Shown: one piece after another, positions 16,436 through 24,291 of the stretch | Numbering within the stretch: the stretch's first letter is position 1 | How the letters are laid out: every line of letters starts with the position of its first letter | Source of the DNA: Candidatus Methanoperedens sp. | GTDB taxonomy: Archaea > Halobacteriota > Methanosarcinia > Methanosarcinales > Methanoperedenaceae | Assembly (NCBI GenBank): GCA_026552855.1 | Contig: JAPMTX010000150.1 | Span: 1-40,761 of the forward strand | Length of the DNA: 40,761 bases | Direction of reading: 5' to 3' | The notes under the pieces: model-generated | Database searches by the model: none | What the model saw: only the letters and a program-made list of their open reading frames with translations | Told to the model about the DNA's origin: nothing | Translations under genes and position numbers: made by a program

Positions 16436-17059
16436 TTATGCTTTCTTCTCTGCGGCAATTTCAGCAAAGGCAAGGTTCCCGGCGATCTTTTTGATCTTTA
16501 TCTTGACCGTGTCCCCTTTGCTCGTACCCGGCACATAGATGGTATACTTATCTTTCTTGGCAATGCCGTCCCCTTTGCTCCCGACAGCATCGATCCTCAC
16601 TTCGTATATCTCGCCTTCGGTCAACGCCTCTGCTTTTACGATGACGGCTGCCTGCCGTTTCGCGACAGGTCTGTGGGCGCCGCATGCATCGCACCGGAGC
16701 GTCAGGATCCTGTCGACTTTAATAAGGTGCGTATCAGGACGCCCGCATTCGGAGCATGTTACATACTCCTTGATGTAGGCATCGATCAGCTCGGCGACCA
16801 CGCCAGAGGTGAACCTTCCATGGAATATGGCCCGCGATCCTTCCAGTTTACCTGCAGTACCCAGCTCTTTTAGCAGGAACTTGAATAAATGCTCAGGTTC
16901 GCGGTTCAGCCTGTCTGCTATGGCAGCAAAATTCTCAAGCACTGTGGTCTTGCCCTCTGTGAGCAGCCTTGGCTCGGGGACCACGAAACGCTCGCCTGAG
17001 CCCTTTATCTCAGGCAGCTTGGAGAGTGCTCTGTCCAGGTTTTCAAGATAATCGTTCAT
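16436..17059 (-). CDS. Translation initiation factor aIF2 beta-like protein with TRAM domain
   Basis: A 207-residue protein. Residues about 20-130 are the eIF2-beta/eIF5 fold: [12 protein letters not shown] and an alpha-beta core, then a zinc ribbon with C102/C105 and C123/C126. Residues about 145-207 are a TRAM domain ([26 protein letters not shown] ... [11 protein letters not shown]), an RNA-binding beta-barrel. aIF2 beta normally ends at the zinc ribbon, at about 135-140 residues. The extra TRAM suggests added RNA contact, and such fusions are known to me in Methanosarcinales. It lies one base downstream of the L10e gene, so the two are co-transcribed. Confidence 0.88.
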   Translation of the reverse strand: MNDYLENLDRALSKLPEIKGSGERFVVPEPRLLTEGKTTVLENFAAIADRLNREPEHLFKFLLKELGTAGKLEGSRAIFHGRFTSGVVAELIDAYIKEYVTCSECGRPDTHLIKVDRILTLRCDACGAHRPVAKRQAAVIVKAEALTEGEIYEVRIDAVGSKGDGIAKKDKYTIYVPGTSKGDTVKIKIKKIAGNLAFAEIAAEKKA

Positions 17060-17060
17060 A

Positions 17061-17582
17061 TTAAGTTAAAATCAGCTCCTGACCCTTTTCCACGACAAGC
17101 CTTATCGGGGTGGGGAGCTTGTGTCCTGCGGATAACAGCGAATCCTTGGCGACCTTGAAACTGCCCGGATTAATAGATAATGTCATGAGCTTCTGACCTG
17201 CCCTTACCCGTGCAGCAGTGCCAACAGCCTTTCCGAATGCCTGGCGCATTCCCTGGGAAACGCGGTCTGCACCCGCTCCGGTAGCCTGCTTGTTCTCCCT
17301 GAGAACCTCGTGCGGATATACCCTGATCTTGAGATGGTAGCTGTTCGGTCCGATACCCTCAAGCAGAGGTCTGTTCGCTGCTATGCGTGCAGCCTCAAGC
17401 GCACTGTGCCTTATCTGGCATGCTTCTTTTGCTATGATGGATATCTCCACCGGGAACTCGTCCTTCAGGTTCCCTATGTCAAACGTTACTATCTTGCTTC
17501 CGGGCACACCGCCCATGTACTCCCGTCTTGTGTATGAGCGCTGGGTGATGTTCCTGTACATTCGTCCTGGTTTTCTTGCCAT
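17061..17582 (-). CDS. rpl10e: 50S ribosomal protein L10e (uL16)
   Basis: A 173-residue protein of the large subunit near the peptidyl-transferase centre and the A-site t[15 protein letters not shown] begins it; [58 protein letters not shown] and GQKLMTLSI follow, all typical of L10e. The frame is open 19 codons further upstream, but the ATG at 17582 has a cggagg site 8 bases ahead and matches the family start, so it is preferred. It is divergent from the thermosome gene and leads a two-gene unit with aIF2-beta-TRAM. Confidence 0.96.
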   Translation of the reverse strand: MARKPGRMYRNITQRSYTRREYMGGVPGSKIVTFDIGNLKDEFPVEISIIAKEACQIRHSALEAARIAANRPLLEGIGPNSYHLKIRVYPHEVLRENKQATGAGADRVSQGMRQAFGKAVGTAARVRAGQKLMTLSINPGSFKVAKDSLLSAGHKLPTPIRLVVEKGQELILT

Positions 17583-17805
17583 TGAATAATCCTCCGATAA
17601 TCTGGATATGCGTATGGAAAATGTATTACGCGATTTCATCCAAAATGACTTTTTAGCATATAAGCTTTATTGAATGCGATATGTATTAATACAGCTAAAA
17701 AACAATACAAATATGGTATAATCGCTTCGATTACGAGAGGAGGGATATTGTATTGCAGTAAATTTAGGTAGTGCCAGGAGGGAAACCGCTGCTTCTGCAG
17801 GACAG

Positions 17806-19416
17806 ATGGGCGGTATCCCCGTGCTGATACTGAAGGAAGGAACCCAGAGGTCAAAGGGCAGGGAGGCTCAGAGCGCTAACATCACTGCAGCCAAGGCTGT
17901 AGCTGCCGCGGTGAGGACCACGCTCGGACCCAAGGGTATGGACAAGATGCTTGTGGATTCGATGGGAGACGTGATCATAACAGGCGACGGCGCCAAGATA
18001 CTCAGGGAAATGGACATCGAGCACCCTGCAGCGAAGATGGTCGTAGAGGTGGCAAAGACGCAGGACGAAGAGGTCGGGGACGGTACGACGACGGCTGTTA
18101 TCCTGGCAGGAGAGCTGCTTGCAAAGGCTGAGGAGCTTTTTGACCAGGGCGTGCACCCCACCGTCGTAGTGATGGGCTACAGGCTTGCAGAGGATAAGTC
18201 AAGGGAGATACTTGGGTCGCTTGCAAAAGACGTTTCACCCGAGCAGGAGGATATCCTGCTGAACATAGCCACCACATCAATCAAAGGCGGGGAGGACCAT
18301 TCTGTGAAGATGAAGCTGGCAGAGATAGCAGTCCAGGCTGTAAAGGCTGTGGTGGATTACACAGACGGCAGGAGGGTAGACCCAAAGGAGATAAAGATAG
18401 AGAAGATAGAAGGGGGCAGCACCGAGGATTCAGAACTTGTGCTCGGCGTGGTCCTCGATAAAGAGCGCGCGAACATCAACATGCCCAGGAAGGTACAGAA
18501 TGCCAGTATACTGCTGCTTGACCGGGCGCTTGAGATCAAGAAGACCGAGATAAAATCAAAGATAGACATAACAACACCTGAGCAGATGATGCAGTTCCTT
18601 GACCAGGAGGAGAACATACTCCGCGAGACCGTGCGCAAGATAGAGAATATCGGAGCTAACGTTGTACTCTGCCAGAAGGGAATAGATGATGTAGCAGAGT
18701 ATTATCTTGCTAAATCCGATATCCTTGCAGCAAAGAATATAAGCGAGAGCGATATGGAGAAGCTGGCAAGAGCCACCAACGCCAATGTGGTGAACGATCT
18801 CGATGCTGCATCCGCCGCAGATCTCGGCAGCGCAGGACTGGTAGAGGAGAAAAAGAAAGCTGAGAAGAAGTTCATCTTCGTGAGCGAGTGCTCCAACCCC
18901 AAATCCGTTACGGTCTTACTGCACGGGGGAGCAAAGCATGTGGTGGAAAGCGCGGATATTATCTTCAACGATGCTGTGCGCGTGGTGGGCGCGGTCATAG
19001 AGGACGGGAAATACGTGGCTGGCGGCGGCGCTCCTGAGGTCGAAGTGGCTCTTCGGCTGCGGGAGTACGCAGCATCCCTGACAGGAAGGGAGCAGCTTGC
19101 GGTTTACAAGTTCGCCGAGGCTATCGACATAATCCCGAAGACGCTGGCTGAGAACGGAGGTCTTGACAGCATAGATATGCTTATCCGGCTCCGGAGCCAG
19201 CATGAAGAGGGTAACAGGGACGCGGGGCTGGATATCTATACAGGCAGTGTGGTCAACATGGCTGAGAGAGGCATAATAGAACCCCTGCGCGTGAAGATAC
19301 AGGCTATAAACTCTGCGGCTGAGGCAGCCTCCATGATATTGAGGATAGACGACGTCATAGCTGCAGGCAGGGGGGAGAAGATGCCTGAGATGCCGCCGGG
19401 AGGAGGGGGGTACTGA
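17806..19416 (+). CDS. thsA: Thermosome subunit (group II chaperonin)
   Basis: A 536-residue subunit of the two-ring ATP-driven folding chamber. [27 protein letters not shown] and GDGAKIL form the ATP site; [19 protein letters not shown] and the C-terminal [11 protein letters not shown] tail are family hallmarks. The ATG at 17806 leaves only four residues before [11 protein letters not shown], where relatives have about eight to ten. The frame is open upstream to 17722 with no ATG, GTG or TTG. An ATT at 17752 stands 7 bases after a strong gaggaggg site and would add 18 residues, so an unusual ATT start is possible. The stop is followed by a T-run. Confidence 0.95.
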   Translation: MGGIPVLILKEGTQRSKGREAQSANITAAKAVAAAVRTTLGPKGMDKMLVDSMGDVIITGDGAKILREMDIEHPAAKMVVEVAKTQDEEVGDGTTTAVILAGELLAKAEELFDQGVHPTVVVMGYRLAEDKSREILGSLAKDVSPEQEDILLNIATTSIKGGEDHSVKMKLAEIAVQAVKAVVDYTDGRRVDPKEIKIEKIEGGSTEDSELVLGVVLDKERANINMPRKVQNASILLLDRALEIKKTEIKSKIDITTPEQMMQFLDQEENILRETVRKIENIGANVVLCQKGIDDVAEYYLAKSDILAAKNISESDMEKLARATNANVVNDLDAASAADLGSAGLVEEKKKAEKKFIFVSECSNPKSVTVLLHGGAKHVVESADIIFNDAVRVVGAVIEDGKYVAGGGAPEVEVALRLREYAASLTGREQLAVYKFAEAIDIIPKTLAENGGLDSIDMLIRLRSQHEEGNRDAGLDIYTGSVVNMAERGIIEPLRVKIQAINSAAEAASMILRIDDVIAAGRGEKMPEMPPGGGGY

Positions 19417-19423
19417 GCCCCCG

Positions 19424-19436
19424 GTTCTTTTTTACG
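19424..19436 (+). terminator. T-run terminator after the thermosome gene
   Basis: The sequence ggttcttttttac begins about 10 bases after the stop. A T-run of six after a GC-rich stretch (gagcccccgg) fits archaeal intrinsic termination. Confidence 0.5.
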
Positions 19437-19455
19437 TGCGAGAATTTAAGTAATT

Positions 19456-19538
19456 GAACACGGATTGTACGGATGACACGGATATGCACAGATTAAAATT
19501 ATCCGTGGAGATCCGTCTAATCCGTGTCATCCGTGTTC
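19456..19538. repeat. Palindrome built of ACACGGAT-type units
   Basis: The left arm contains GAACACGGAT (19456-19465) and ATGACACGGAT (19473-19483). The right arm contains their exact complements, at 19520-19530 and 19529-19538. The centre is AT-rich. Units recur with a period of about 8-10 bases. Repeats of this wording are common between genes in many prokaryotic genomes. Confidence 0.8.
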
Positions 19539-20197
19539 CGTATCGCCTTGTTATCGCTTTTACATACCAGAGTGCAAAGTATAATAACAGAATTCTTTGC
19601 GAACTTTACCCTCTTGTGTGAAATGGTCATGAACAATGGTTCATGCATAAACTTTGAAAAACCATACTATATAGCGATTACGGTTTAAGTTTTTCATTGG
19701 GAAAGGAAAAATCACTGAGCATCATTGCGCCTTTGCTCAGTTTGTGGGATGCAGAAGTCGGATTCCATCCTCAACTCATGCATCTATCAGGACTACGATA
19801 ATGTGCCCTTAATACAGCAAATTTTCTATTTATTGTAAACAGGTAGCTCAATTACTTGAGCCTGTCGATTCTCATACTGTATGCGATAATAACCATAAGA
19901 AACTCAATAGAAAGACGGACTTTAAGTACAGCTTCATTACTTTAAATGCAAGTGCGACTTTAAGTGCAAAGCTAAAAAACCTAGAAATTATATAAACAAC
20001 GAACTCGTACGAACTGATACGAACTCAACTCATTCAGAGTTCGTACGAGTTCGTATTAGTTCGTTGTTTATCTACATCTTGTTGTTCTTTTTCATTGTAA
20101 TCCATGAATTTCATTCGTCGCTGGCTCTGCGGTGAGTTCTTTGTAATATGCAATAATTTATGATGTGGCGCATGGTACGTTTTGTATCAATACCCTC
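19539..20197. other. Gene-free stretch with several hairpins and a triple direct repeat
   Basis: No convincing gene is seen here. Perfect short hairpins are present: CATGAAC/GTTCATG (19628-19645, 4-base loop), CTGAGC/GCTCAG (19715-19740), and GCTCAA/TTGAGC (19846-19861, 4-base loop). A TATA-like ctatatag lies near 19664-19672. ACTTTAARTRCA occurs three times, at 19919, 19939 and 19957, followed by another TATA (attatataa, about 19987-19995). The longest start-to-stop reading in the hairpin area is 21 codons. A non-coding RNA or the remains of an element are both possible. Confidence 0.4.
19998..20080. repeat. Dispersed decamer palindrome, copy 2
   Basis: The left arm, 19998-20026, and the right arm, 20037-20065, surround a 10-base loop. 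The right arm is identical over 29 bases to that of copy 1 at 11898-11926. The left arm differs from copy 1 at a single base (gaactgatac against gaacttatac). Similarity continues through ttgtt and atctacatctt after the right arm. The loops differ in sequence and length. Confidence 0.9.
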
Positions 20198-20518
20198 TCA
20201 AAGCTCCTCCCCGAGCCGCCCTTTTTTGAACATGGTCCGAAAGCCAAGTGAGCCAAGCTCTATCTCATCAGCGATGACAGCCCTGCAAACTGCTTTTTTC
20301 TCCTCGCCGAGGACTTTGCGGATGCCGAAGCTCTTAAGCCGGGCCTCCATGCGGTCTGTCGGCTCTGATCTTGAGCGGACGTATAAAAAGTATCCGCTGT
20401 GCTCATAGCCCAGCAGCTCGCATTCTTTTATGACGCTGGGGATCTTTTTAAAATCCCTCTGCACGATCCCGTTTATCTCTTTTCCCACATCATCTTCATA
20501 GAAGTAAACAGATTCCAT
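20198..20518 (-). CDS. Hypothetical protein, 106 residues
   Basis: I do not recognise a family. The protein is soluble, mixed charge, with one half strand-rich (YEHSGYFLYVRSRSE) and the other helical (MEARLKSFGIRKVLGEEKKAVCRAVIADEIE). There is no signal peptide, membrane segment or metal motif; its two Cys are isolated. Codon use matches the window and the composition is protein-like over the full length. A weak gaggga site precedes the ATG. It stands alone between the palindrome-rich gap and hsp20, which runs the other way. Confidence 0.65.
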   Translation of the reverse strand: MESVYFYEDDVGKEINGIVQRDFKKIPSVIKECELLGYEHSGYFLYVRSRSEPTDRMEARLKSFGIRKVLGEEKKAVCRAVIADEIELGSLGFRTMFKKGRLGEEL

Positions 20519-20715
20519 GATCCCTCACTCAATATTAATTATGTGCGGATTTACCCTTATACTTTTTTCAGCGCAGATACCAGGTATAAGTGCAACCCGC
20601 ACAGGTAATATAGGCCCCAGGTACAAAATGAAGCAAGGCTGCCTTATTTTTATCAGATATGACATCGTTAACCTTAAGTAGAATCGTGAAAAGACTATCT
20701 TCTGGAGGAGTTGAA

Positions 20716-21183
20716 ATGGCAGATCACTGGGGAGATTTTAGAAGATTCGAAGAAATGATGAATAAAATGTTCGAGGAATTCTGGGAAAGACCTGGCAGGT
20801 GGCTCTTGCCTTCCAGCAGGCTTATGCTGCCGGGCGAAAGGGAGACAGCTCTTGCCGAGTACAGGAGACCGTTAATAGATGTTGTCGAGACTGATAAGGA
20901 GATCATTGCCACAGCCGAGTTGCCTGGGCTTGAGAAGGATGATATAAAGATCAATCTTACCGAGGACAGGCTTGAGATATCGGCTGAGGCAAGGCGCGAG
21001 GAAGAGAGAAAAGAGAAGGGGTATGCATACAGGGAAAGGCGCACCGGAGCTTTTTTCCGCTCGGTCACGCTGCCTGCACCCGTGGACCCGAATAACTCAA
21101 AAGCTACCTATAAGAACGGCATTCTTGAGATAAGGATGCCGAAGAAAGAGGTCAAGGAGAAAAAGCTGCTGCCGGTTGAGTAG
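20716..21183 (+). CDS. hsp20: Hsp20/alpha-crystallin small heat-shock protein
   Basis: A 155-residue holdase that binds unfolding proteins and hands them to chaperones such as the thermosome encoded nearby. An N-terminal arm with EEMMNKMFEEFWERP precedes the alpha-crystallin domain (about 50-145): PLIDVVETDKEIIATAELPG, LEKDDIKINLTEDRLEISAE, then RTGAFFRSVTLPAPVD and ATYKNGILEIRMPKKE. The I-X-I/V tail motif is weak. The ATG at 20716 is chosen because ggaggag lies 6 bases ahead; the open frame back to 20659 gives an atypical start. A palindrome lies after the stop, between this gene and convergent cobY. Confidence 0.95.
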   Translation: MADHWGDFRRFEEMMNKMFEEFWERPGRWLLPSSRLMLPGERETALAEYRRPLIDVVETDKEIIATAELPGLEKDDIKINLTEDRLEISAEARREEERKEKGYAYRERRTGAFFRSVTLPAPVDPNNSKATYKNGILEIRMPKKEVKEKKLLPVE

Positions 21184-21212
21184 ACCTTCCTGCTGTATTA
21201 ATCAAAATAGGA

Positions 21213-21281
21213 GCCGCAGATAAATATAGATGAACGCAGTTCATGGCTGTGCATCCGTATTTACCTGTGTTCATCTGCGGC
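21213..21281. repeat. Interrupted palindrome between hsp20 and cobY
   Basis: GCCGCAGAT (21213-21221) and ATGAAC (21230-21235) on the left pair with GTTCATCTGCGGC (21269-21281) on the right. It fills a convergent intergenic gap, with no coding sense, and may serve both genes as a transcription end. The wording (cagat...atgaac...) is typical of widespread short intergenic repeats. Confidence 0.7.
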
Positions 21282-21302
21282 TTTGTTTCTCATATTATTA
21301 CG

Positions 21303-21950
21303 TTATTTTCGAATCTCGTTATAGCTCAGGCCAGCGGATTTTTCTCTCAAATACCTCTCGCATACAGCCAGTTCCGCTTTCGTATTAACATTTAGCGCCA
21401 GTTCCTCGTCATCCAGGATCAGGTTGTAATCCTCCTGCTCCTCCCTGATCCTGTCAGCGCTGAGGATGTTTATCCCGCACGGGACTATGAAGCCGCCGTT
21501 CTTATGGAAAACGGTGTCGGGGCGGATGCCAAGCCTGGTGAAAACCTCAAGCCTCATATGCACTGAGAGGGCGGGCGAGTTCACTTCCCTGTATCTTTCT
21601 ATTATCCTGTCTATCAGTTGCGGGGTGATAAGCGGAAGGTCTGCCATTGTAATGAGCACCTGCCCTCCTATCCCGGCTCTCTCGACAGCCGATGCCATAT
21701 CGTTCACGAACCCCTCTCCCTCTGTCCTGATCATCCCTACGCTACGGTGTGATTTTATAAAATCAGAGAGCCACAGGTTCGTACTTTTGACTCCCGGAGA
21801 GGTGGCGACGAAGATGCTGCCTATGTTTTTTGAGCCAGTAAGGGCTGAGAGCACGTACGAGATCATGGGTCTTCCGCAGAGCATAGTGAGTGGCTTCTCC
21901 TCCAGCCCAAGACGCCTTCCCATCCCGCCTGCCATCACTACCGCGTCCAC
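21303..21950 (-). CDS. cobY: GTP:adenosylcobinamide-phosphate guanylyltransferase
   Basis: A 215-residue nucleotidyltransferase that activates adenosylcobinamide phosphate to the GDP form; it is the archaeal replacement for CobU and lacks the kinase activity. MDAVVMAGGMGRRLG (1-15) is the GTP-binding loop, EKPLTMLCGRPMISYVL (18-34) the following signature, and MADLPLITPQLIDRI (about 102-116) the metal-binding region. It is the last gene of the cobamide operon and overlaps the end of cobS by 13 bp, so translation is coupled. The length is close to that of Methanocaldococcus CobY. Confidence 0.92.
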   Translation of the reverse strand: MDAVVMAGGMGRRLGLEEKPLTMLCGRPMISYVLSALTGSKNIGSIFVATSPGVKSTNLWLSDFIKSHRSVGMIRTEGEGFVNDMASAVERAGIGGQVLITMADLPLITPQLIDRIIERYREVNSPALSVHMRLEVFTRLGIRPDTVFHKNGGFIVPCGINILSADRIREEQEDYNLILDDEELALNVNTKAELAVCERYLREKSAGLSYNEIRK

Positions 21951-22693
21951 GCAAGCCCTCCTATGAAGAGCAGCGCTGCAAGGCGTCCTATCTCGTTGGA
22001 TGCTCCGATTATATCCCCGCTCACACCTCCGAAATGGCGGTTGGCGGTATTGAGAACAAGAAGCCCGGCAGTCTGGGATATTACCAGCGCCTCAATCCCA
22101 AAAATACCGAGGGAAAGGTAGCAGACTATCCCTGAGAACACAAGCCCTATTAAGAAATCGGATTTCCTGGTATTATCCACGGTCATTGCCCCGAAACCCT
22201 CATGCATCCTCCTCCCGAACGCAGCTACTGTTACCATTGCCTGCTTTGCGCCTGTCTCTGCGGCAATGAGCGCGAAGGGAAGCAGAAGGTTTCTTCCGGC
22301 AATGGAAAAGAGCGATGAGAAGATGCCTAAAAGAACTATTACGCAGAATATAATGCCCCCCGTCCCGACTGCAACGTCGCGCATGGCTGCTACCTTTTTC
22401 TCCCTTGTGCCGTGGGCGGCTATGCCGTCGCCAAAATCAGCCAGTCCGTCGATATGGTTGATCCCTGTGAGGTAATAGATGGCAATGATAATCACAAGTG
22501 CAGTTACAGCCGGGGTAAACACCATCGAGGATGCATAGGCTATCACAGCGAAAAGCACGCCCAGGACTGCCCCGACCACGGGGAAAAGGTATATGTGCTT
22601 CATCAATTTTTCAATGCCTTCCATGGTTATGCCTACAGGTATGGTCGTCAGGAAACCAAAACCTGAACGCAGGGCATAGAAAAACCCGGTCAT
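21938..22693 (-). CDS. cobS: Adenosylcobinamide-GDP ribazoletransferase (cobalamin-5'-phosphate synthase)
   Basis: A 251-residue integral membrane enzyme that joins adenosylcobinamide-GDP with alpha-ribazole phosphate, closing the lower loop of cobamides. GFGFLTTIPVG (11-21) is the usual start. The catalytic segment INHIDGLADFGDGIAAHGTREKK (about 78-100) has the conserved Asp cluster. Several hydrophobic helices follow, and GGVSGDIIGASNEIGRL (about 222-238) is the C-terminal signature. Its start overlaps the end of cobZ (ATGA-type) and its end overlaps cobY. It would act together with CbiB at the membrane. Confidence 0.95.
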   Translation of the reverse strand: MTGFFYALRSGFGFLTTIPVGITMEGIEKLMKHIYLFPVVGAVLGVLFAVIAYASSMVFTPAVTALVIIIAIYYLTGINHIDGLADFGDGIAAHGTREKKVAAMRDVAVGTGGIIFCVIVLLGIFSSLFSIAGRNLLLPFALIAAETGAKQAMVTVAAFGRRMHEGFGAMTVDNTRKSDFLIGLVFSGIVCYLSLGIFGIEALVISQTAGLLVLNTANRHFGGVSGDIIGASNEIGRLAALLFIGGLAWTR

Positions 22694-23358
22694 CCGGCGA
22701 ACCCTCTTTTGATCTTTCTGGGGAGGGGGTTTTTCTTCTCTTTTCCTGGTACTTCTGGTTTTCCTCCATCTGTATTTATACCTTCCACACCTGTCCCTCC
22801 CTCTTTTATATCCTCTGCTTTTATCTGCTCCCTGCCATCATTTTTTCCTCTTGAGTACATGTTCGCCGACACTCCTCCTACGAGCCCGGCAATCACGTCA
22901 TCCATGAAGGGTCCGAGTTTTGACAGGATGCCAGGCTTTAGTTTATCAAACCTCACGTACTCAAATATCCCTTTATCGCCGCTGATATATTTTGCTATGC
23001 TCATACCCAGCACTTCGTCCACTATCAGGAAGGTCAGGTCCTTGACGAACGTCTCCCTGCTCATGCCGGGCAGTTCTCCTTTCTCCCCTTCTTTTTCAAG
23101 CAGCACTCCGGCGTATAACAATATACAGAGGTTTGCGTCTGAGAGCGCGTGTTCCAGCTCCCTTTTGAAGACCTGCTCTGCAATATCCCTGTTCTCGACG
23201 CCTGGATGGGGGACGTAGAGTTCCATGGCTGTGGATACGAGTACATCCTCGGAGATGCCTGCTTCCTCAAGTACGGTCATTATGCTTTTGGTATCCGTAT
23301 CTTTGATCACTTCAGGTTGATTTTTTTTATTTTTCCCTTTAACGGTTGACAGCTTCAT
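22690..23358 (-). CDS. cobZ: Alpha-ribazole-5'-phosphate phosphatase (PgpA-like fold)
   Basis: A 222-residue protein with the phosphatidylglycerophosphatase A fold used by archaeal CobZ, the non-homologous replacement of bacterial CobC, which removes the phosphate in late cobamide assembly. ILEEAG-type N-terminus (TVLEEAGISEDVLVSTAMEL), ILLYAGVLLEKEGEKGELPG, then FLIVDEVLGMSIAKYISGDKG and GPFMDDVIAGLVGG with the conserved Asp residues. The last 45-50 residues are a charged, Gly/Lys/Glu-rich tail, absent from short homologues and probably disordered. Its place between cbiB and cobS supports the phosphatase role over lipid metabolism. It overlaps cobS by 4 bp. Confidence 0.88.
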   Translation of the reverse strand: MKLSTVKGKNKKNQPEVIKDTDTKSIMTVLEEAGISEDVLVSTAMELYVPHPGVENRDIAEQVFKRELEHALSDANLCILLYAGVLLEKEGEKGELPGMSRETFVKDLTFLIVDEVLGMSIAKYISGDKGIFEYVRFDKLKPGILSKLGPFMDDVIAGLVGGVSANMYSRGKNDGREQIKAEDIKEGGTGVEGINTDGGKPEVPGKEKKNPLPRKIKRGFAG

Positions 23359-23367
23359 TCTTCCTCC

Positions 23368-24291
23368 TTAAAATCGAACTAAAGGCACACTCCCTAACAA
23401 AAATATTCCTGCTACTGCCAGAAACGACGAGAATCCCACGATTCTGACAGCTTTTTTTATCTGGAAAGCCTCAGGCGCGTTATACTCCTCACCCAGTATA
23501 TGGTATCCGATCTTCTCAAGCCTTACCCCGAGCGCGCCGGATACAGCAGCCATGGACCACCCTGAGTTAGGCGATGCAGTCTTATAGCAATCGCGGAAGC
23601 AGACTTTAGCCGCTCCCATGGGTTTACCGAAGAGAGCGGAAGCCATGAAAATAAACGCCATAGATAAACGCGCAGGTACAAAGTTCGCAATATCATCAAG
23701 GCGCGCGGAGGCGTAACCCAGCTCAGCATACGGCTCCTTTTTGTAGCCTACCATGGAATCCAGTGTATTAGCCATGCGGTATGCAAGTGCACCTGGAAGC
23801 CCAAAGAGAAGAAAATAAAATAAAGGCGAGAGGATGCCGTCAACAAAGCTCTCAGCCACAGATTCTATGACCGCCGAGGCTGACTGGTGCTCGTTGAGCT
23901 TTGATGTATCCCTGCCCACAAAGGTCTTGAGATCCCCCCTTACTTTCTCGATTCTCCCTGCTTCAAGGTCCTTTTTTATGCTGAGCGCGGAGACAAGAAG
24001 CATGCGTATGGAGAAGCTGGATTTCAAGAAAAAGGCTGCTGCGATGAGAGCAACAATCCCTGTTCCCATTGATGCTATCATCCATCCTGCAAGAGCGGCT
24101 GCCCCGACACAGAACCCGGCCATGAAAAATCCGTACAACCTCCTGTGCCTGGACGGTGCATGCCGGACAAGCAGACCTATCAGTTTCCCCATCCAGACGA
24201 CGGGATGAATAGATGCAGGCGGCTCCCCGGACAGGATATCGAACAGCAAGGCAAGCAGCAGGACCTGAAGCCAGAAATCAATATCTATCAT
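23368..24291 (-). CDS. cbiB: Adenosylcobinamide-phosphate synthase
   Basis: A 307-residue membrane protein that attaches aminopropanol phosphate (made by the CobD decarboxylase encoded just upstream) to adenosylcobyric acid. LLALLFDILSGEPPASIHPVVWMGKLIG (about 8-35) is the family start. SVAESFVDGILSPLFYFLLFGLPGALAYR, ANTLDSMVGYKKEPYAELGYASARLDDIANFVPAR and SPNSGWSMAAVSGALGVRLEK follow as signatures. The ATG at 24291 overlaps the TGA of cobD (ATGA), so this start is preferred over an in-frame ATG at 24318. About five membrane helices are visible. Confidence 0.95.
   Translation of the reverse strand: MIDIDFWLQVLLLALLFDILSGEPPASIHPVVWMGKLIGLLVRHAPSRHRRLYGFFMAGFCVGAAALAGWMIASMGTGIVALIAAAFFLKSSFSIRMLLVSALSIKKDLEAGRIEKVRGDLKTFVGRDTSKLNEHQSASAVIESVAESFVDGILSPLFYFLLFGLPGALAYRMANTLDSMVGYKKEPYAELGYASARLDDIANFVPARLSMAFIFMASALFGKPMGAAKVCFRDCYKTASPNSGWSMAAVSGALGVRLEKIGYHILGEEYNAPEAFQIKKAVRIVGFSSFLAVAGIFLLGSVPLVRF

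Noticed and set aside
19621-19690. A 21-codon reading (MVMNNGSCINFEKPYYIAITV) in the gene-free stretch, considered as a transposase fragment or small gene.
   Set aside because: Too short, no ribosome binding site, and its start is inside a perfect hairpin; no match to a transposase could be argued.
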